The position numbers and the translations under genes were made by a program. 64,000 nt of DNA from Pseudomonadota bacterium (GTDB lineage Bacteria > Pseudomonadota > Alphaproteobacteria > Rhodobacterales > Rhodobacteraceae): positions 310,001 to 374,000 of the forward strand of contig JAIUPD010000004.1 of NCBI GenBank assembly GCA_020161615.1, given 5' to 3'. A model generated the notes under the pieces. The model was not told where the DNA came from and ran no database searches. It was given only the letters and a program-made list of their open reading frames with translations. Of this stretch, positions 34,984-42,892 are shown one piece after another (position 1 is the first letter of the stretch; every line of letters begins with the position of its first letter).

Positions 34984-35502
34984 TCAGGCCCTGGCCAGCA
35001 GCTTGGCCTTCTTGGCGCCCCAGGCCTTGAGGACGTCATGCGCTTCCTTCGCCTGCTGCTCCAGATAGCCGGGCTCGTCGACCCGGGCGGTGACTTCCAG
35101 CCGCAGCCCGTTCGGGTCGAAGAAATAGATCGACTTGATGAAATGATGGTCCACCACCGGCGTGACGCTGACGCCCGCCGCCTTCAGCCGCGCGCCCATC
35201 GCCTCGACCTCGGCCACGCTCGCCACTTCGACGGCGAAATGCATGACCCAGCCGGGGGTGTTGGGCGAGGGTTCCGGCATCTGGTTCTCGCCCAGATCGA
35301 AGAAGGCGATGTAGGAGCCGTCGCCCATCTCGAAGAAGAAATGCGCATAGGGCTTTTCCTCGCCGGTCGAGGGCACCTTGTCCGACATCATGCAGGCCAC
35401 CAGCGGCAGGCCCAGGATGTCCTCATAGAAGTGGCGCGTCTCCTCGCCGTCGCGGCAGGGGAACGAGTAATGGTAAAGACCCTTGATCTTGGGCGGTTGC
35501 AT
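34984..35502 (-). CDS. VOC-superfamily (glyoxalase/extradiol dioxygenase-fold) protein
   Basis: A 172-aa single-domain vicinal-oxygen-chelate protein. Possible metal ligands are His11 (LYHYSFP), the His in WVMHFAVEVA and the Glu in FFDPNGLRLEVT, the H/H/E pattern of the superfamily. GAGGAGG precedes the ATG. It has its own terminator and a divergent LuxR-type regulator. It may be a lyase, epimerase or small ring-cleavage dioxygenase for a product of the neighbouring monooxygenase; this is open. Confidence 0.78.
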   Translation of the reverse strand: MQPPKIKGLYHYSFPCRDGEETRHFYEDILGLPLVACMMSDKVPSTGEEKPYAHFFFEMGDGSYIAFFDLGENQMPEPSPNTPGWVMHFAVEVASVAEVEAMGARLKAAGVSVTPVVDHHFIKSIYFFDPNGLRLEVTARVDEPGYLEQQAKEAHDVLKAWGAKKAKLLARA

Positions 35503-35581
35503 GGAATCCTCCTCAGCTTGCCTTGACAGGATGGCATGGACGAGGGCAGTCTGGCGTCCCCATTCAAGGGGGACAGACGCC

Positions 35582-36394
35582 ATGCCGGACCCGCTCGCCG
35601 ATCTGATCCTGACGCTGGGCGAACCCGGTTTCGGACCCGCGCTGATGCGATTTCTGCACCGGGAATGCGGCGCGGATCTCTGTTCCGTCTTCGCCATCGA
35701 GGGCGACAGCGCCCGGGTGCTGGTCGCCGAAAGCGCCGCACCCGAGGCCAGCGCCTTTGCCCGCATCGCCTCGCTCCGCTACGCGCAGCGCTATTGGCGG
35801 CGCGACACCTCGGCGGTGACCGCGCTGGGGCGGGCGCACCGGGCGATGCAGGTGCTGAAGCGACCGGCGCAGGGGATCCGCGACATCGACTATCGCCACG
35901 AATGCTATACCGAGGGCGCGGTGCTGGAGCGTTTGTCGCTTTATCGCGCGGGCGCGCCGGCCATCATCGCCAACGCCTATCGCGCGCGCGACACCGGCCC
36001 CTTTCCGCCCGCGGCGCTGCATGCTTTCGCCGAGCGCGCGCCGGTTCTGCACGCGGCCCTGTTGCGGCATGCCCAGCTGGTGCCGGCCGCCCCGCCTTCC
36101 GATCCGCTGGCGGGCCTCAGCCTGCGCGAAGCGCAGGTGGCACGCCTGACCGCGGCCGGCCAGGACCAGCCCCGCATCGCCGAGGCCCTCGGCCTCGCGC
36201 CCAGTTCCGTGATCACCTACCGCCGCCGCGCCTATGCCAAGCTGGGCATCAACGACCGTCATCAGTTGCGGCTGTTGCTTGAGACCGGGGGCAGACAGCC
36301 GGCAGAATGGGCGCCTGAGGAGCCGGTCAGGCCGATGGTGCCGGAAAGCCGCGAGGCCGAGGAGTCCGGCTGGGTCGCCGCGCCGGAACGCTGA
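35582..36394 (+). CDS. LuxR-type (GerE HTH) transcriptional regulator
   Basis: A 270-aa protein with a C-terminal LuxR helix-turn-helix (about residues 178-235: LSLREAQVARLTAAG, then IAEALGLAPSSVITYRRRAYAKLG). The N-terminal 165 residues are a sensor-like domain I do not recognise. The ATG follows AAGGGGGACAG; upstream in-frame codons run into the divergent VOC promoter. The C-terminal 35 residues are Pro/Glu-rich. It is divergent from the VOC gene, so that gene is its likely target. No LuxI-type synthase is nearby, so quorum sensing is not implied. Confidence 0.82.
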   Translation: MPDPLADLILTLGEPGFGPALMRFLHRECGADLCSVFAIEGDSARVLVAESAAPEASAFARIASLRYAQRYWRRDTSAVTALGRAHRAMQVLKRPAQGIRDIDYRHECYTEGAVLERLSLYRAGAPAIIANAYRARDTGPFPPAALHAFAERAPVLHAALLRHAQLVPAAPPSDPLAGLSLREAQVARLTAAGQDQPRIAEALGLAPSSVITYRRRAYAKLGINDRHQLRLLLETGGRQPAEWAPEEPVRPMVPESREAEESGWVAAPER

Positions 36395-36783
36395 GACGAG
36401 CGGCCGGATCGGCAGTGGCGAAGCATCGGAGGCAACCGGGCAGAGCGCCGCCTTTTGCCCGTGCTGCGACTGAATCGTAAACCAGAGGTGCCGCCGCGAT
36501 CTTCCCGGGACCACGGGGCAGTCTTTCCGGTGGGGCCGACCGGTGGCTTCCGGCCTGTCGGCCAGAAACCGGCGGGCTCCTTGCGCCGCGGGCACGGCGA
36601 AGGCAGCCCTCGCGAAGGCAGGGGGGAATTGCCGGGTCCAAGCGCCAGGCCGCCGCGCCGGACGAAGCACGCCCCGCCGGCGGGAAATCTCCACCCGCCC
36701 TCGCCGCTACCGGGCAGGGTCCCGTCGCCGGGCATGCCGGATGATGCCGCGCCTTGTCCCGCCGCCTGGACCAGCCCTTTGGG
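36395..36783. other. Gene-free GC-rich gap
   Basis: 389 bp between the LuxR-type gene and cheD, which converge on it. Open frames exist on both strands but are composition artefacts with no ribosome site or protein-like pattern. I see no repeat, RNA gene or strong terminator here. Confidence 0.5.
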
Positions 36784-37350
36784 CTAGAACAGGGTGACCC
36801 CCCCCGCCAGCGGGGGCCTTGCCGAGAGCCGGGGCGGGGGTGGTGCGGCGATGGCGGGTTCGACGGTGCCCGTCACATGCACGACCCGCGCCTTGCCGGT
36901 CGCCGGATGGAAATTGACCCGCCGCGCCTCGGCCCCGCCCAGGTCGCGGGCGACCACCGGGAATTCCTCGGCCGCGAGGTAGCGCAGGGCGAATTCCACG
37001 TTGCGGGGGCCGATATCGGCGAAACGCCCGCTCATCCGGCTTCCCCCGAACACTTTCGCCTGCAGCCGCGACCGCGCTGCACCGCGCCTGAGCAGGTTGT
37101 TGATCAGCAATTCCATGGCATTGGCGCCGTATTTCAGGCTCGTCGCCTCCCCCTCCGAGGGGTCGGCGAGCAGATAATGGTTCATCCCGCCCAAGCCGAA
37201 GGCCGGATCGAAGAGGCAGACCGACACACAGGAGCCGAGGACAGTCGACAGCACCACATCAGGATCGTCCGAGACCAGGAATTCGCCGCGGATGACCGGC
37301 ACGACATGCGTGCTGTAGCCCTCGGGCCAGGTGTGTTTCGAGGGGCTCAC
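36784..37350 (-). CDS. cheD: Chemoreceptor glutamine deamidase CheD
   Basis: A 188-aa enzyme that deamidates receptor glutamines. The catalytic Cys is in LGSCVSVCLFD (about residues 38-48), followed by GGMNHYLLADP and FGGSRM, all CheD hallmarks. The start is GTG, overlapping the cheB stop (GTGA). The C-terminus is Pro-rich. It is the last gene of the ten-gene chemotaxis operon and would act on the receptor encoded two genes upstream. Confidence 0.93.
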   Translation of the reverse strand: MSPSKHTWPEGYSTHVVPVIRGEFLVSDDPDVVLSTVLGSCVSVCLFDPAFGLGGMNHYLLADPSEGEATSLKYGANAMELLINNLLRRGAARSRLQAKVFGGSRMSGRFADIGPRNVEFALRYLAAEEFPVVARDLGGAEARRVNFHPATGKARVVHVTGTVEPAIAAPPPPRLSARPPLAGGVTLF

Positions 37351-38303
37351 GCGCGTATCCTCTGCGTGGCCTTCAGCAGGGCCGGGCCGATGGCCGACAG
37401 CGGCAACTCCTGGTCCACGGCGTCGAGGTCGCGCGCCGCGCCCGGCATGCCATAGACCACCGAGGTGGCCCGGTCCTGTCCGATGGTGCGCGCGCCCGCC
37501 CGGCGCAGGGCCAGCAGCCCCTCGGCCCCGTCGCGGCCCATCCCGGTCAGCAGCGCCGCCGTCACGCGCCGCGCGACCGGCTCGGCCGAGCGGAACAGCG
37601 CGTCGACCGAGGGGCGATGCCCGCTGATCCGGTCCGCGGTCTTCAATCGGCAGCGCAGGGTCGGTTGGTGCTCCAGCACCAGATGGGCCTCGGCCCCCGG
37701 GGCGATCAGGATGCGACCGAAGGCGGGCACCTCGCCCTCGGCCGCCTCGCGCACATCGGGGACCACGTTGCGGTCGAGGAGCCGCGCCAGCCCCGCGCTG
37801 TAGGCGGCGCCGGTGTGCTGAACCACCAGGGTCGGCGGGCAATCGGCCGGAAAGCTGCCGAGGACGCGCAACAGGGCATCGACGCCGCCGGTCGACGAAC
37901 CGATCAGGATCAGCCGGTCGGACCCGGCCGGATCGACCGCACGCAAGAGGCCGGCGCCCGCCGACGGGGGTGGCAGGTCCCCGCCCCGCAGGCAACGGTG
38001 CAGACCTTCCGCCAGGGTGGCGTCATCGGCCTCGGGGTCGAGGCCGGTCCCGCCCGGCCGCACTGCCAGCACTGCCCAGCGGACCGACAGCGTGCGGAAC
38101 AGGATCTCCATCATTTCGAATTCCGGACGCCGGGTCAGGTCCTCGGCCAGAAGCGCCAGGGTCGGTGGCCGATGCTCGACCGCGTTGAAGGTCTCGGTCA
38201 GGTCGCTGCACAGGTCGCTGAGCGTCACGTCGGCCTGCGTCGCCAGCCGTTCGGCAAGGCGCCGCCGCCGGTTCTTGTCAGGATCTGCCACCAGGATGCG
38301 CAT
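37347..38303 (-). CDS. cheB: Chemotaxis methylesterase CheB with degenerate receiver domain
   Basis: A 318-aa methylesterase that removes receptor methyl groups. The catalytic domain is intact: Ser137 (IGSSTGG), His163 (VVQHTG) and Asp in GMGRDGAEG. The N-terminal receiver is decayed. The phosphoacceptor Asp position reads Ala53 (LALLAEDL where active receivers have LLD), and the acidic pocket is VADPD. Regulation by CheA phosphorylation is therefore doubtful, and the enzyme may be constitutive or controlled by binding. It follows the receptor gene by 29 bp and overlaps cheD. Confidence 0.9.
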   Translation of the reverse strand: MRILVADPDKNRRRRLAERLATQADVTLSDLCSDLTETFNAVEHRPPTLALLAEDLTRRPEFEMMEILFRTLSVRWAVLAVRPGGTGLDPEADDATLAEGLHRCLRGGDLPPPSAGAGLLRAVDPAGSDRLILIGSSTGGVDALLRVLGSFPADCPPTLVVQHTGAAYSAGLARLLDRNVVPDVREAAEGEVPAFGRILIAPGAEAHLVLEHQPTLRCRLKTADRISGHRPSVDALFRSAEPVARRVTAALLTGMGRDGAEGLLALRRAGARTIGQDRATSVVYGMPGAARDLDAVDQELPLSAIGPALLKATQRIRA

Positions 38304-38332
38304 CGTTTCCCCCCTTCATGGATCCGCCTGGA

Positions 38333-40708
38333 TCAGAAATCCTGCCAGCGCGCGGCGTTGGCCGCGATGGGCAGCACGGGGGGCAGCGGATCCTCCGCCC
38401 CATCGGCGAAAGCCTGCTCCAGGCCGAAATCGGCCGGCGGGGCCCGGCGGGGCACGAGGTCGCCGAGCGGGGTCGCGTCGCGGGTCACCGGCTCGGCCGG
38501 GTTGCTGACGCGGAAGCGCGCGACGACCTGGCTGAGGGACAGGGATTCGTTCTTCAGCGTCACCGAGGCGGCCGTCACCTCCTCGACCATGGCGGCGTTC
38601 TGCTGGGTCACCTGGTCCAGTTGCGACACGCCCACGTTGATCTCCTGCAGGCCCGAGCTTTGTTCGCGCGCCCCATTGGCGATGGCGCCGATCAACTGGT
38701 CGATATTGCCGACCCGCTGGATGATCATGGTCAAGGTCTCGCCGGCGCGGCCGACCAGTCCGACCCCGGTTTCGACCTGTTCGGTCGAGCCGGTGATCAG
38801 GATCTTGATCTGCTTGGCGGCCTCGGACGAGCGCTGGGCGAGCGCCCGCACTTCCGACGCCACGACCGCGAAGCCGCGCCCGGCATCCCCCGCCCGCGCG
38901 GCCTCGACCCCCGCGTTCAGGGCCAGAAGGTTGGTCTGGAAGGCGATATCGTCGATCACGCCGATGATCTGCGAGATTTCGGTCGAGGATTTGCGGATCA
39001 GCGACATGGCGGCGACCGCTTCGGACACGACCTGACCGCTTTTTTCGGCCTCTTTCCGGGCGTCGGCGACCACGGTCTCGACCTCGGACGCCGACTCGGC
39101 CGCGGCCCGCACGCTGGCGGTCAACTCGTCCAGCGCGGCGGCCGTCTCCTCCAGCGTGGCCGCCTGGGTTTCGGTCCGGTGCGACAGGTCGTCGGAGGAG
39201 GCGCTGATTTCTTCGGCCCTCGCGCGGATCTCGCTGGCGTTGGCAGCGATGGTGCGCATCAGCGTTTCCATCGTGTCCACCGTCGCATTGAAATCCGTGC
39301 GCAGCTTTTCGTAGCCCGCGGAATAGGGACTCTCCAACCGCATGTCGAGGTGCCCGCTGGCCAGGTCGCGCAGCCCGCGTCCCAGATCGGCCACCACCCG
39401 AGTCTGTTCGGCGCGGCTTCTTTCCTGGGTCTGCGCGGCTTCCTCGGCCGCGGCCAGCGACAGGCGGAAGGTGTCCAGACCGCGGAACAAGCCGCCAAAC
39501 TCGTCCCGTCGCGCGGTGCCGGGCAGGGGCTCATCATAGCGCTTGTCGACCAGCCCCTGCACCGACAGCGAGATTGCCCCCAACGGCCGGGTGATCGAGC
39601 GGGCGACGGCCCAGCCCACGGCCAGCGACAGCAGCACGCCGACCGCCACCACGATCAGGGCGCGTTGATTGAAATCGGCGAGGGCGCTGAATGCCTCTGC
39701 CTGATCGAGCTCGACCACCGCGCTCCATTGATGGCCATGGGCCCTGAAGGCATGGACCGCGACGATGGCCGGCGCCCCGTGAACGCCGGTCGCATCGCTG
39801 AGTTCGGCGCCCTCGCCGGCCCGGGCGGCGGCGACCTGCGGCAGATCGGGCAGGGTGCCGAACATCGGGAAGGCGTCGCCCAGCCGGCTGGCGTTGCGCG
39901 TCCGGCCGTCCGGGGCCAAGATATAGATCTCGTCCCGGTCGTTCAGATCGGCGGCCTCGAGCGCGGCACCGATGCCTGCGTCGGAGACCTGGAGCGCGAC
40001 GACGCCGATCACCGGATTGCCGGGCGCCTCATGATCGACGATCCGCCGGGCGACGAAGGCGGCGGGGGTGCCGTCGCTGGGCGCATAGGGGGCGAAATCG
40101 GTGAAGGCGGTGGTTCCGGCGGGCCCCTCCATCGCCGCGCGCCAGACCTGCGCCAGTTCGGTGTCGCGCATCGGTCCCGTGGTCAGATTGACCGCGAAAT
40201 CGCTTTCCTTGGAAAGGGTGTAGATGACATCCCCCTCTGCCGTGATCAGGAACAGATCGTAATAGCCGAACCTGTCGCGATGGGCCCGCATATAGGGGTT
40301 GAACTCCTCATGCACCGCATCATAGGCCGGGCGGCTCTCGCCCCGGTCAAGCTCGGCGCGCCTTTCGGCGGGCAGCGGGTTGCGCTCGGCATAGGCGGTG
40401 CGCACTTCCTCCAGCCAGCCCGGGGATTGCAGCGCCAGCGCCTCGTTGAAAAGGCGCATCGCGTCCGGGGCGAGATGACCTTCGCCCAGATCCTCGACCG
40501 TGCGGAACATCCGGTTCAACCAGTTCGTATAGGCGGTGCCGGCATGCTGGGCCAGAAGGCTCGCCCGCTCGCGGGTCTGCAATTCCAGTTCGGTCCGGAA
40601 CAGCGAATGGTAAACCCAGGTCGAGGCGCCGAGGGTCAGGACCAGCGCCGCGGCGATCAGCAGGGGCAGCCGCAGGGCGATGGGGGATTGGGTGAGGCGT
40701 TGGAACAT
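38333..40708 (-). CDS. Methyl-accepting chemotaxis protein with periplasmic sensor
   Basis: A 791-aa transmembrane chemoreceptor. TM1 is about residues 11-31; a 300-residue periplasmic domain follows that looks Cache-like; TM2 is about 342-365 ([19 protein letters not shown]); then come HAMP and the signalling domain with the conserved hairpin [20 protein letters not shown]. The C-terminus ends RWQDF, matching the xWxxF tether by which CheR/CheB dock to major receptors. As the only receptor in the operon it is probably the main input. The ligand is unknown; the surrounding catabolic genes make aromatic acids an attractive guess. Confidence 0.9.
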   Translation of the reverse strand: MFQRLTQSPIALRLPLLIAAALVLTLGASTWVYHSLFRTELELQTRERASLLAQHAGTAYTNWLNRMFRTVEDLGEGHLAPDAMRLFNEALALQSPGWLEEVRTAYAERNPLPAERRAELDRGESRPAYDAVHEEFNPYMRAHRDRFGYYDLFLITAEGDVIYTLSKESDFAVNLTTGPMRDTELAQVWRAAMEGPAGTTAFTDFAPYAPSDGTPAAFVARRIVDHEAPGNPVIGVVALQVSDAGIGAALEAADLNDRDEIYILAPDGRTRNASRLGDAFPMFGTLPDLPQVAAARAGEGAELSDATGVHGAPAIVAVHAFRAHGHQWSAVVELDQAEAFSALADFNQRALIVVAVGVLLSLAVGWAVARSITRPLGAISLSVQGLVDKRYDEPLPGTARRDEFGGLFRGLDTFRLSLAAAEEAAQTQERSRAEQTRVVADLGRGLRDLASGHLDMRLESPYSAGYEKLRTDFNATVDTMETLMRTIAANASEIRARAEEISASSDDLSHRTETQAATLEETAAALDELTASVRAAAESASEVETVVADARKEAEKSGQVVSEAVAAMSLIRKSSTEISQIIGVIDDIAFQTNLLALNAGVEAARAGDAGRGFAVVASEVRALAQRSSEAAKQIKILITGSTEQVETGVGLVGRAGETLTMIIQRVGNIDQLIGAIANGAREQSSGLQEINVGVSQLDQVTQQNAAMVEEVTAASVTLKNESLSLSQVVARFRVSNPAEPVTRDATPLGDLVPRRAPPADFGLEQAFADGAEDPLPPVLPIAANAARWQDF

Positions 40709-40732
40709 GGCGAAACCTGTGAAAACAAAGGC

Positions 40733-41149
40733 CTAGGGCGTGTCGGGCTGCGGGGCCGGTCCAGCCGGGGGCGCCCCGTCATCATCGGCCGGAACAAGCG
40801 GGGCGAAGAGATCGATGCGGGGCGGCGGCTGCCGCTCTGCCGCCGCAGGCAAGGCGGCGGACAGGAACCGGGTGCGGCTTCGTTCCAGCCGCAGACCCGC
40901 CAGCGGCAGGGCGTTGTGCGCCATCATGTCGGGCGGCAGTTCCTGACCCAGAAGCCGGGCGATATGCTCCAGATCCTGCAGGAGCTGGACGGCAAGGTCG
41001 AAATCCTGCACCGCCTGCCGGCTGGCGGTTGCGCCGGGGGCTTCGACCATCGCCGCCTCGTAGCGCAGCAGCATCAGGCGGATCTCGCCCATGGCCTCGG
41101 CCATGCCGGCGAGCAGCGGCGAGAGGGGGAAGGGCGCGGCGAGGGTCAT
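40733..41149 (-). CDS. Uncharacterised chemotaxis-operon protein (138 aa)
   Basis: I do not recognise this family. Residues 1-75 look helical (AGMAEAMGEIRLMLLRYEAA and QDFDLAVQLLQDLEHIARLL), and the last 40 are Pro/Ala-rich and probably disordered. Its start overlaps the cheY stop (ATGA) and the receptor gene follows 24 bp later, so it belongs to the operon. Size, helical character and position would fit a small adaptor or a CheZ-like function, but no phosphatase motif is visible. Confidence 0.7.
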   Translation of the reverse strand: MTLAAPFPLSPLLAGMAEAMGEIRLMLLRYEAAMVEAPGATASRQAVQDFDLAVQLLQDLEHIARLLGQELPPDMMAHNALPLAGLRLERSRTRFLSAALPAAAERQPPPRIDLFAPLVPADDDGAPPAGPAPQPDTP

Positions 41150-41532
41150 AGGCGACCCACCACCGCCTCGATCGACGCTTTCAGGCTGGCCGTGGTGAAG
41201 GGTTTCTTGATCAGGTTGTTCAGCCCCAGCTTCATGCCGCGGTCCAGCATCTCCTGGCTGGGCGAGCCTGTGATCAGGATGAAGCCGATCTTCGCCGTCA
41301 TCTTGTTGGCGCGCAGGGTTTCCAGCAGGTCGAGCCCGCTCATCCCCGGCATGTTGTAATCGCTGATCACCAGATGCGCGGGATTGACCGCCAGCCGGTT
41401 CAGCGCCTCGGCGCCCGAGGTCTGGAAGTCGATGTTCTTGACGCCGATTTCCTCCAGGCTCTGGGTCATCAGGCCGCGGCTGACCGACATGTCGTCGACG
41501 ATCATGATCTTGAGGACGTCCTTAAGGGCCAT
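41146..41532 (-). CDS. cheY: Chemotaxis response regulator CheY (copy 2)
   Basis: A 128-aa single-domain receiver with the full active site: Asp13-Asp14, phosphoacceptor Asp58 (VISDYNMPGMSG), Thr88 and Lys110. It lies 13 bp after cheR and overlaps the unknown 138-aa gene. With a second CheY at 45013, one may bind the motor while the other acts as a phosphate sink; which is which cannot be told here. Confidence 0.93.
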   Translation of the reverse strand: MALKDVLKIMIVDDMSVSRGLMTQSLEEIGVKNIDFQTSGAEALNRLAVNPAHLVISDYNMPGMSGLDLLETLRANKMTAKIGFILITGSPSQEMLDRGMKLGLNNLIKKPFTTASLKASIEAVVGRL

Positions 41533-41545
41533 GGCGGGTCTGCTT

Positions 41546-42427
41546 TCAGCTGGGGGCCGTGCCGTTGGGAGGGGCGGCGCGGCGGTAGGTGGTAATGCCC
41601 GCAGGATCGAGTCCGATCTCCTGAGGGTCGGCGATGCGCTCGGAATGGCCGATCAGCAGCCAGGCGCCGGGATGCAGGACCTCGGCGAAACGGGCCCAGA
41701 GCTGTCGCTGCGTCGGTTTGTCGAAATAGATGACCACGTTGCGGCAGAGGATCACGTCGAAGCGCCCGCTGATCGGCCAGGGTTTGACCAGGTTCAGGCG
41801 GCGGAAGGTGACCAGCGCCTTCAGCTCTGGCCGGACCGGCCGCAGGGCGGTGGTGACCGGGGCGCGGCCGAAGACTCGCTCTTCCAGCGCCGGGGTCGGG
41901 AAGAGACAGATCTTGGGGTCGTAGAGCCCCGCCTGCGCGATCTGCAGTACCGTCGGGTCGATGTCGGTGCCGAGGATGCGCAGATCGAGCCGCGCGGCTT
42001 CGGGGGCGAGCGCCAGGATGGAGCCGGCGAGCGAATAGGCCTCCTGCCCGCTGGAGCAGCCGGCCGACCACAGGCGCACCCGCTTGCCAGACCGCGCCGC
42101 CTGCAGGATCGGTGGCAGGATCTGGTTTTCCAGCATCTCGAAATGATGCGCCTCGCGGTAGAAATGCGTGACATTGGTGGTCAGGGCGGTGACGAAATGG
42201 TCGGATTCCTGCGCCTCACCCGCTTCGACGACATCGCAATAGGCGTCGAAACTGGCCAGACCCAGCGCCCTTACCCGGCGGCCCAGGCGCGAGCGGATCA
42301 GGGGCCGCTTGGCGCTTTCCAGACTGAGGCCCCAGCCCGCCTTGGCGATCCGCGCGATGCGCGCGAAATCGGCCTCGGTCAGCGGCAGGTCGCCGTCGCC
42401 GGCGGAGGGGCGCGCCATGGGGGTCAC
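41546..42427 (-). CDS. cheR: Chemotaxis protein methyltransferase CheR
   Basis: A 293-aa SAM-dependent enzyme that methylates receptor glutamates. Residues about 95-115 give TNVTHFYREAHHFEML, the SAM site is LWSAGCSSGQEAYSLA, and ILGTDIDPTVL and FDVILCRNVVIYFD follow, all CheR signatures. The GTG start overlaps the cheW stop (GTGA) and GGAGG lies just upstream; ATG nine bases on is possible but poorly spaced. It would dock on the RWQDF tail of the operon's receptor. Confidence 0.93.
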   Translation of the reverse strand: MTPMARPSAGDGDLPLTEADFARIARIAKAGWGLSLESAKRPLIRSRLGRRVRALGLASFDAYCDVVEAGEAQESDHFVTALTTNVTHFYREAHHFEMLENQILPPILQAARSGKRVRLWSAGCSSGQEAYSLAGSILALAPEAARLDLRILGTDIDPTVLQIAQAGLYDPKICLFPTPALEERVFGRAPVTTALRPVRPELKALVTFRRLNLVKPWPISGRFDVILCRNVVIYFDKPTQRQLWARFAEVLHPGAWLLIGHSERIADPQEIGLDPAGITTYRRAAPPNGTAPS

Positions 42428-42891
42428 GCGGCCTCCTCGCCGTCGCGGGCAAAGAGCGCGTCGAGGTCGAGGACCCGGAGCATGATGTCGTCCACCGGCA
42501 GAAGGCCGGTCACATGGCTGGCGCCGCCGTCGCGGCGGATCGTGGGGTTGGGGCGGATCGTCTCGCTGTCGACCGAGAGGATCTCGGACACCGAATCGAC
42601 CAGCATGCCCATGATCCTTGTGCCGATGGCGACGACCACGACGATGTTGCGGGTGCCGATCTCGGTGGTGCCGAGGCCGAGCCGGGCGGCGAGGTCGACG
42701 ATCGGGATCACGGCGCCCCTCAGGTTCATCACCCCCAGCACCGAATCCTCGGCGAAGGGCAGGGCGGTCACCTGGCTCCAGCGCCGGATCTCGCGGATCG
42801 AGGTGATGGGGACGCAGAACCCCTGGCCGCCCGCGGAAAGCGACACGAATTCAATGGTGTTGCCGCGGTCGTTGGTTTCCTCGTCGCTCAT
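42424..42891 (-). CDS. cheW: Chemotaxis coupling protein CheW
   Basis: A 155-aa adaptor linking receptors to CheA. It is a single CheW domain with FCVPITSIREIRRWSQVTALP, VLGVMNLRGAVIPIVDLAARLGL and the typical VDSVSEIL. The start is 1 bp past the cheA stop and the end overlaps cheR. Confidence 0.93.
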   Translation of the reverse strand: MSDEETNDRGNTIEFVSLSAGGQGFCVPITSIREIRRWSQVTALPFAEDSVLGVMNLRGAVIPIVDLAARLGLGTTEIGTRNIVVVVAIGTRIMGMLVDSVSEILSVDSETIRPNPTIRRDGGASHVTGLLPVDDIMLRVLDLDALFARDGEEAA

Positions 42892-42892
42892 G

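Noticed and set aside
35582-36394. Quorum-sensing LuxR
   Set aside because: Only the HTH is LuxR-like; no autoinducer-binding pattern and no luxI neighbour.
36395-36783. Small gene in the gap before cheD
   Set aside because: Short frames on both strands are Arg/Pro-rich and lack ribosome sites.
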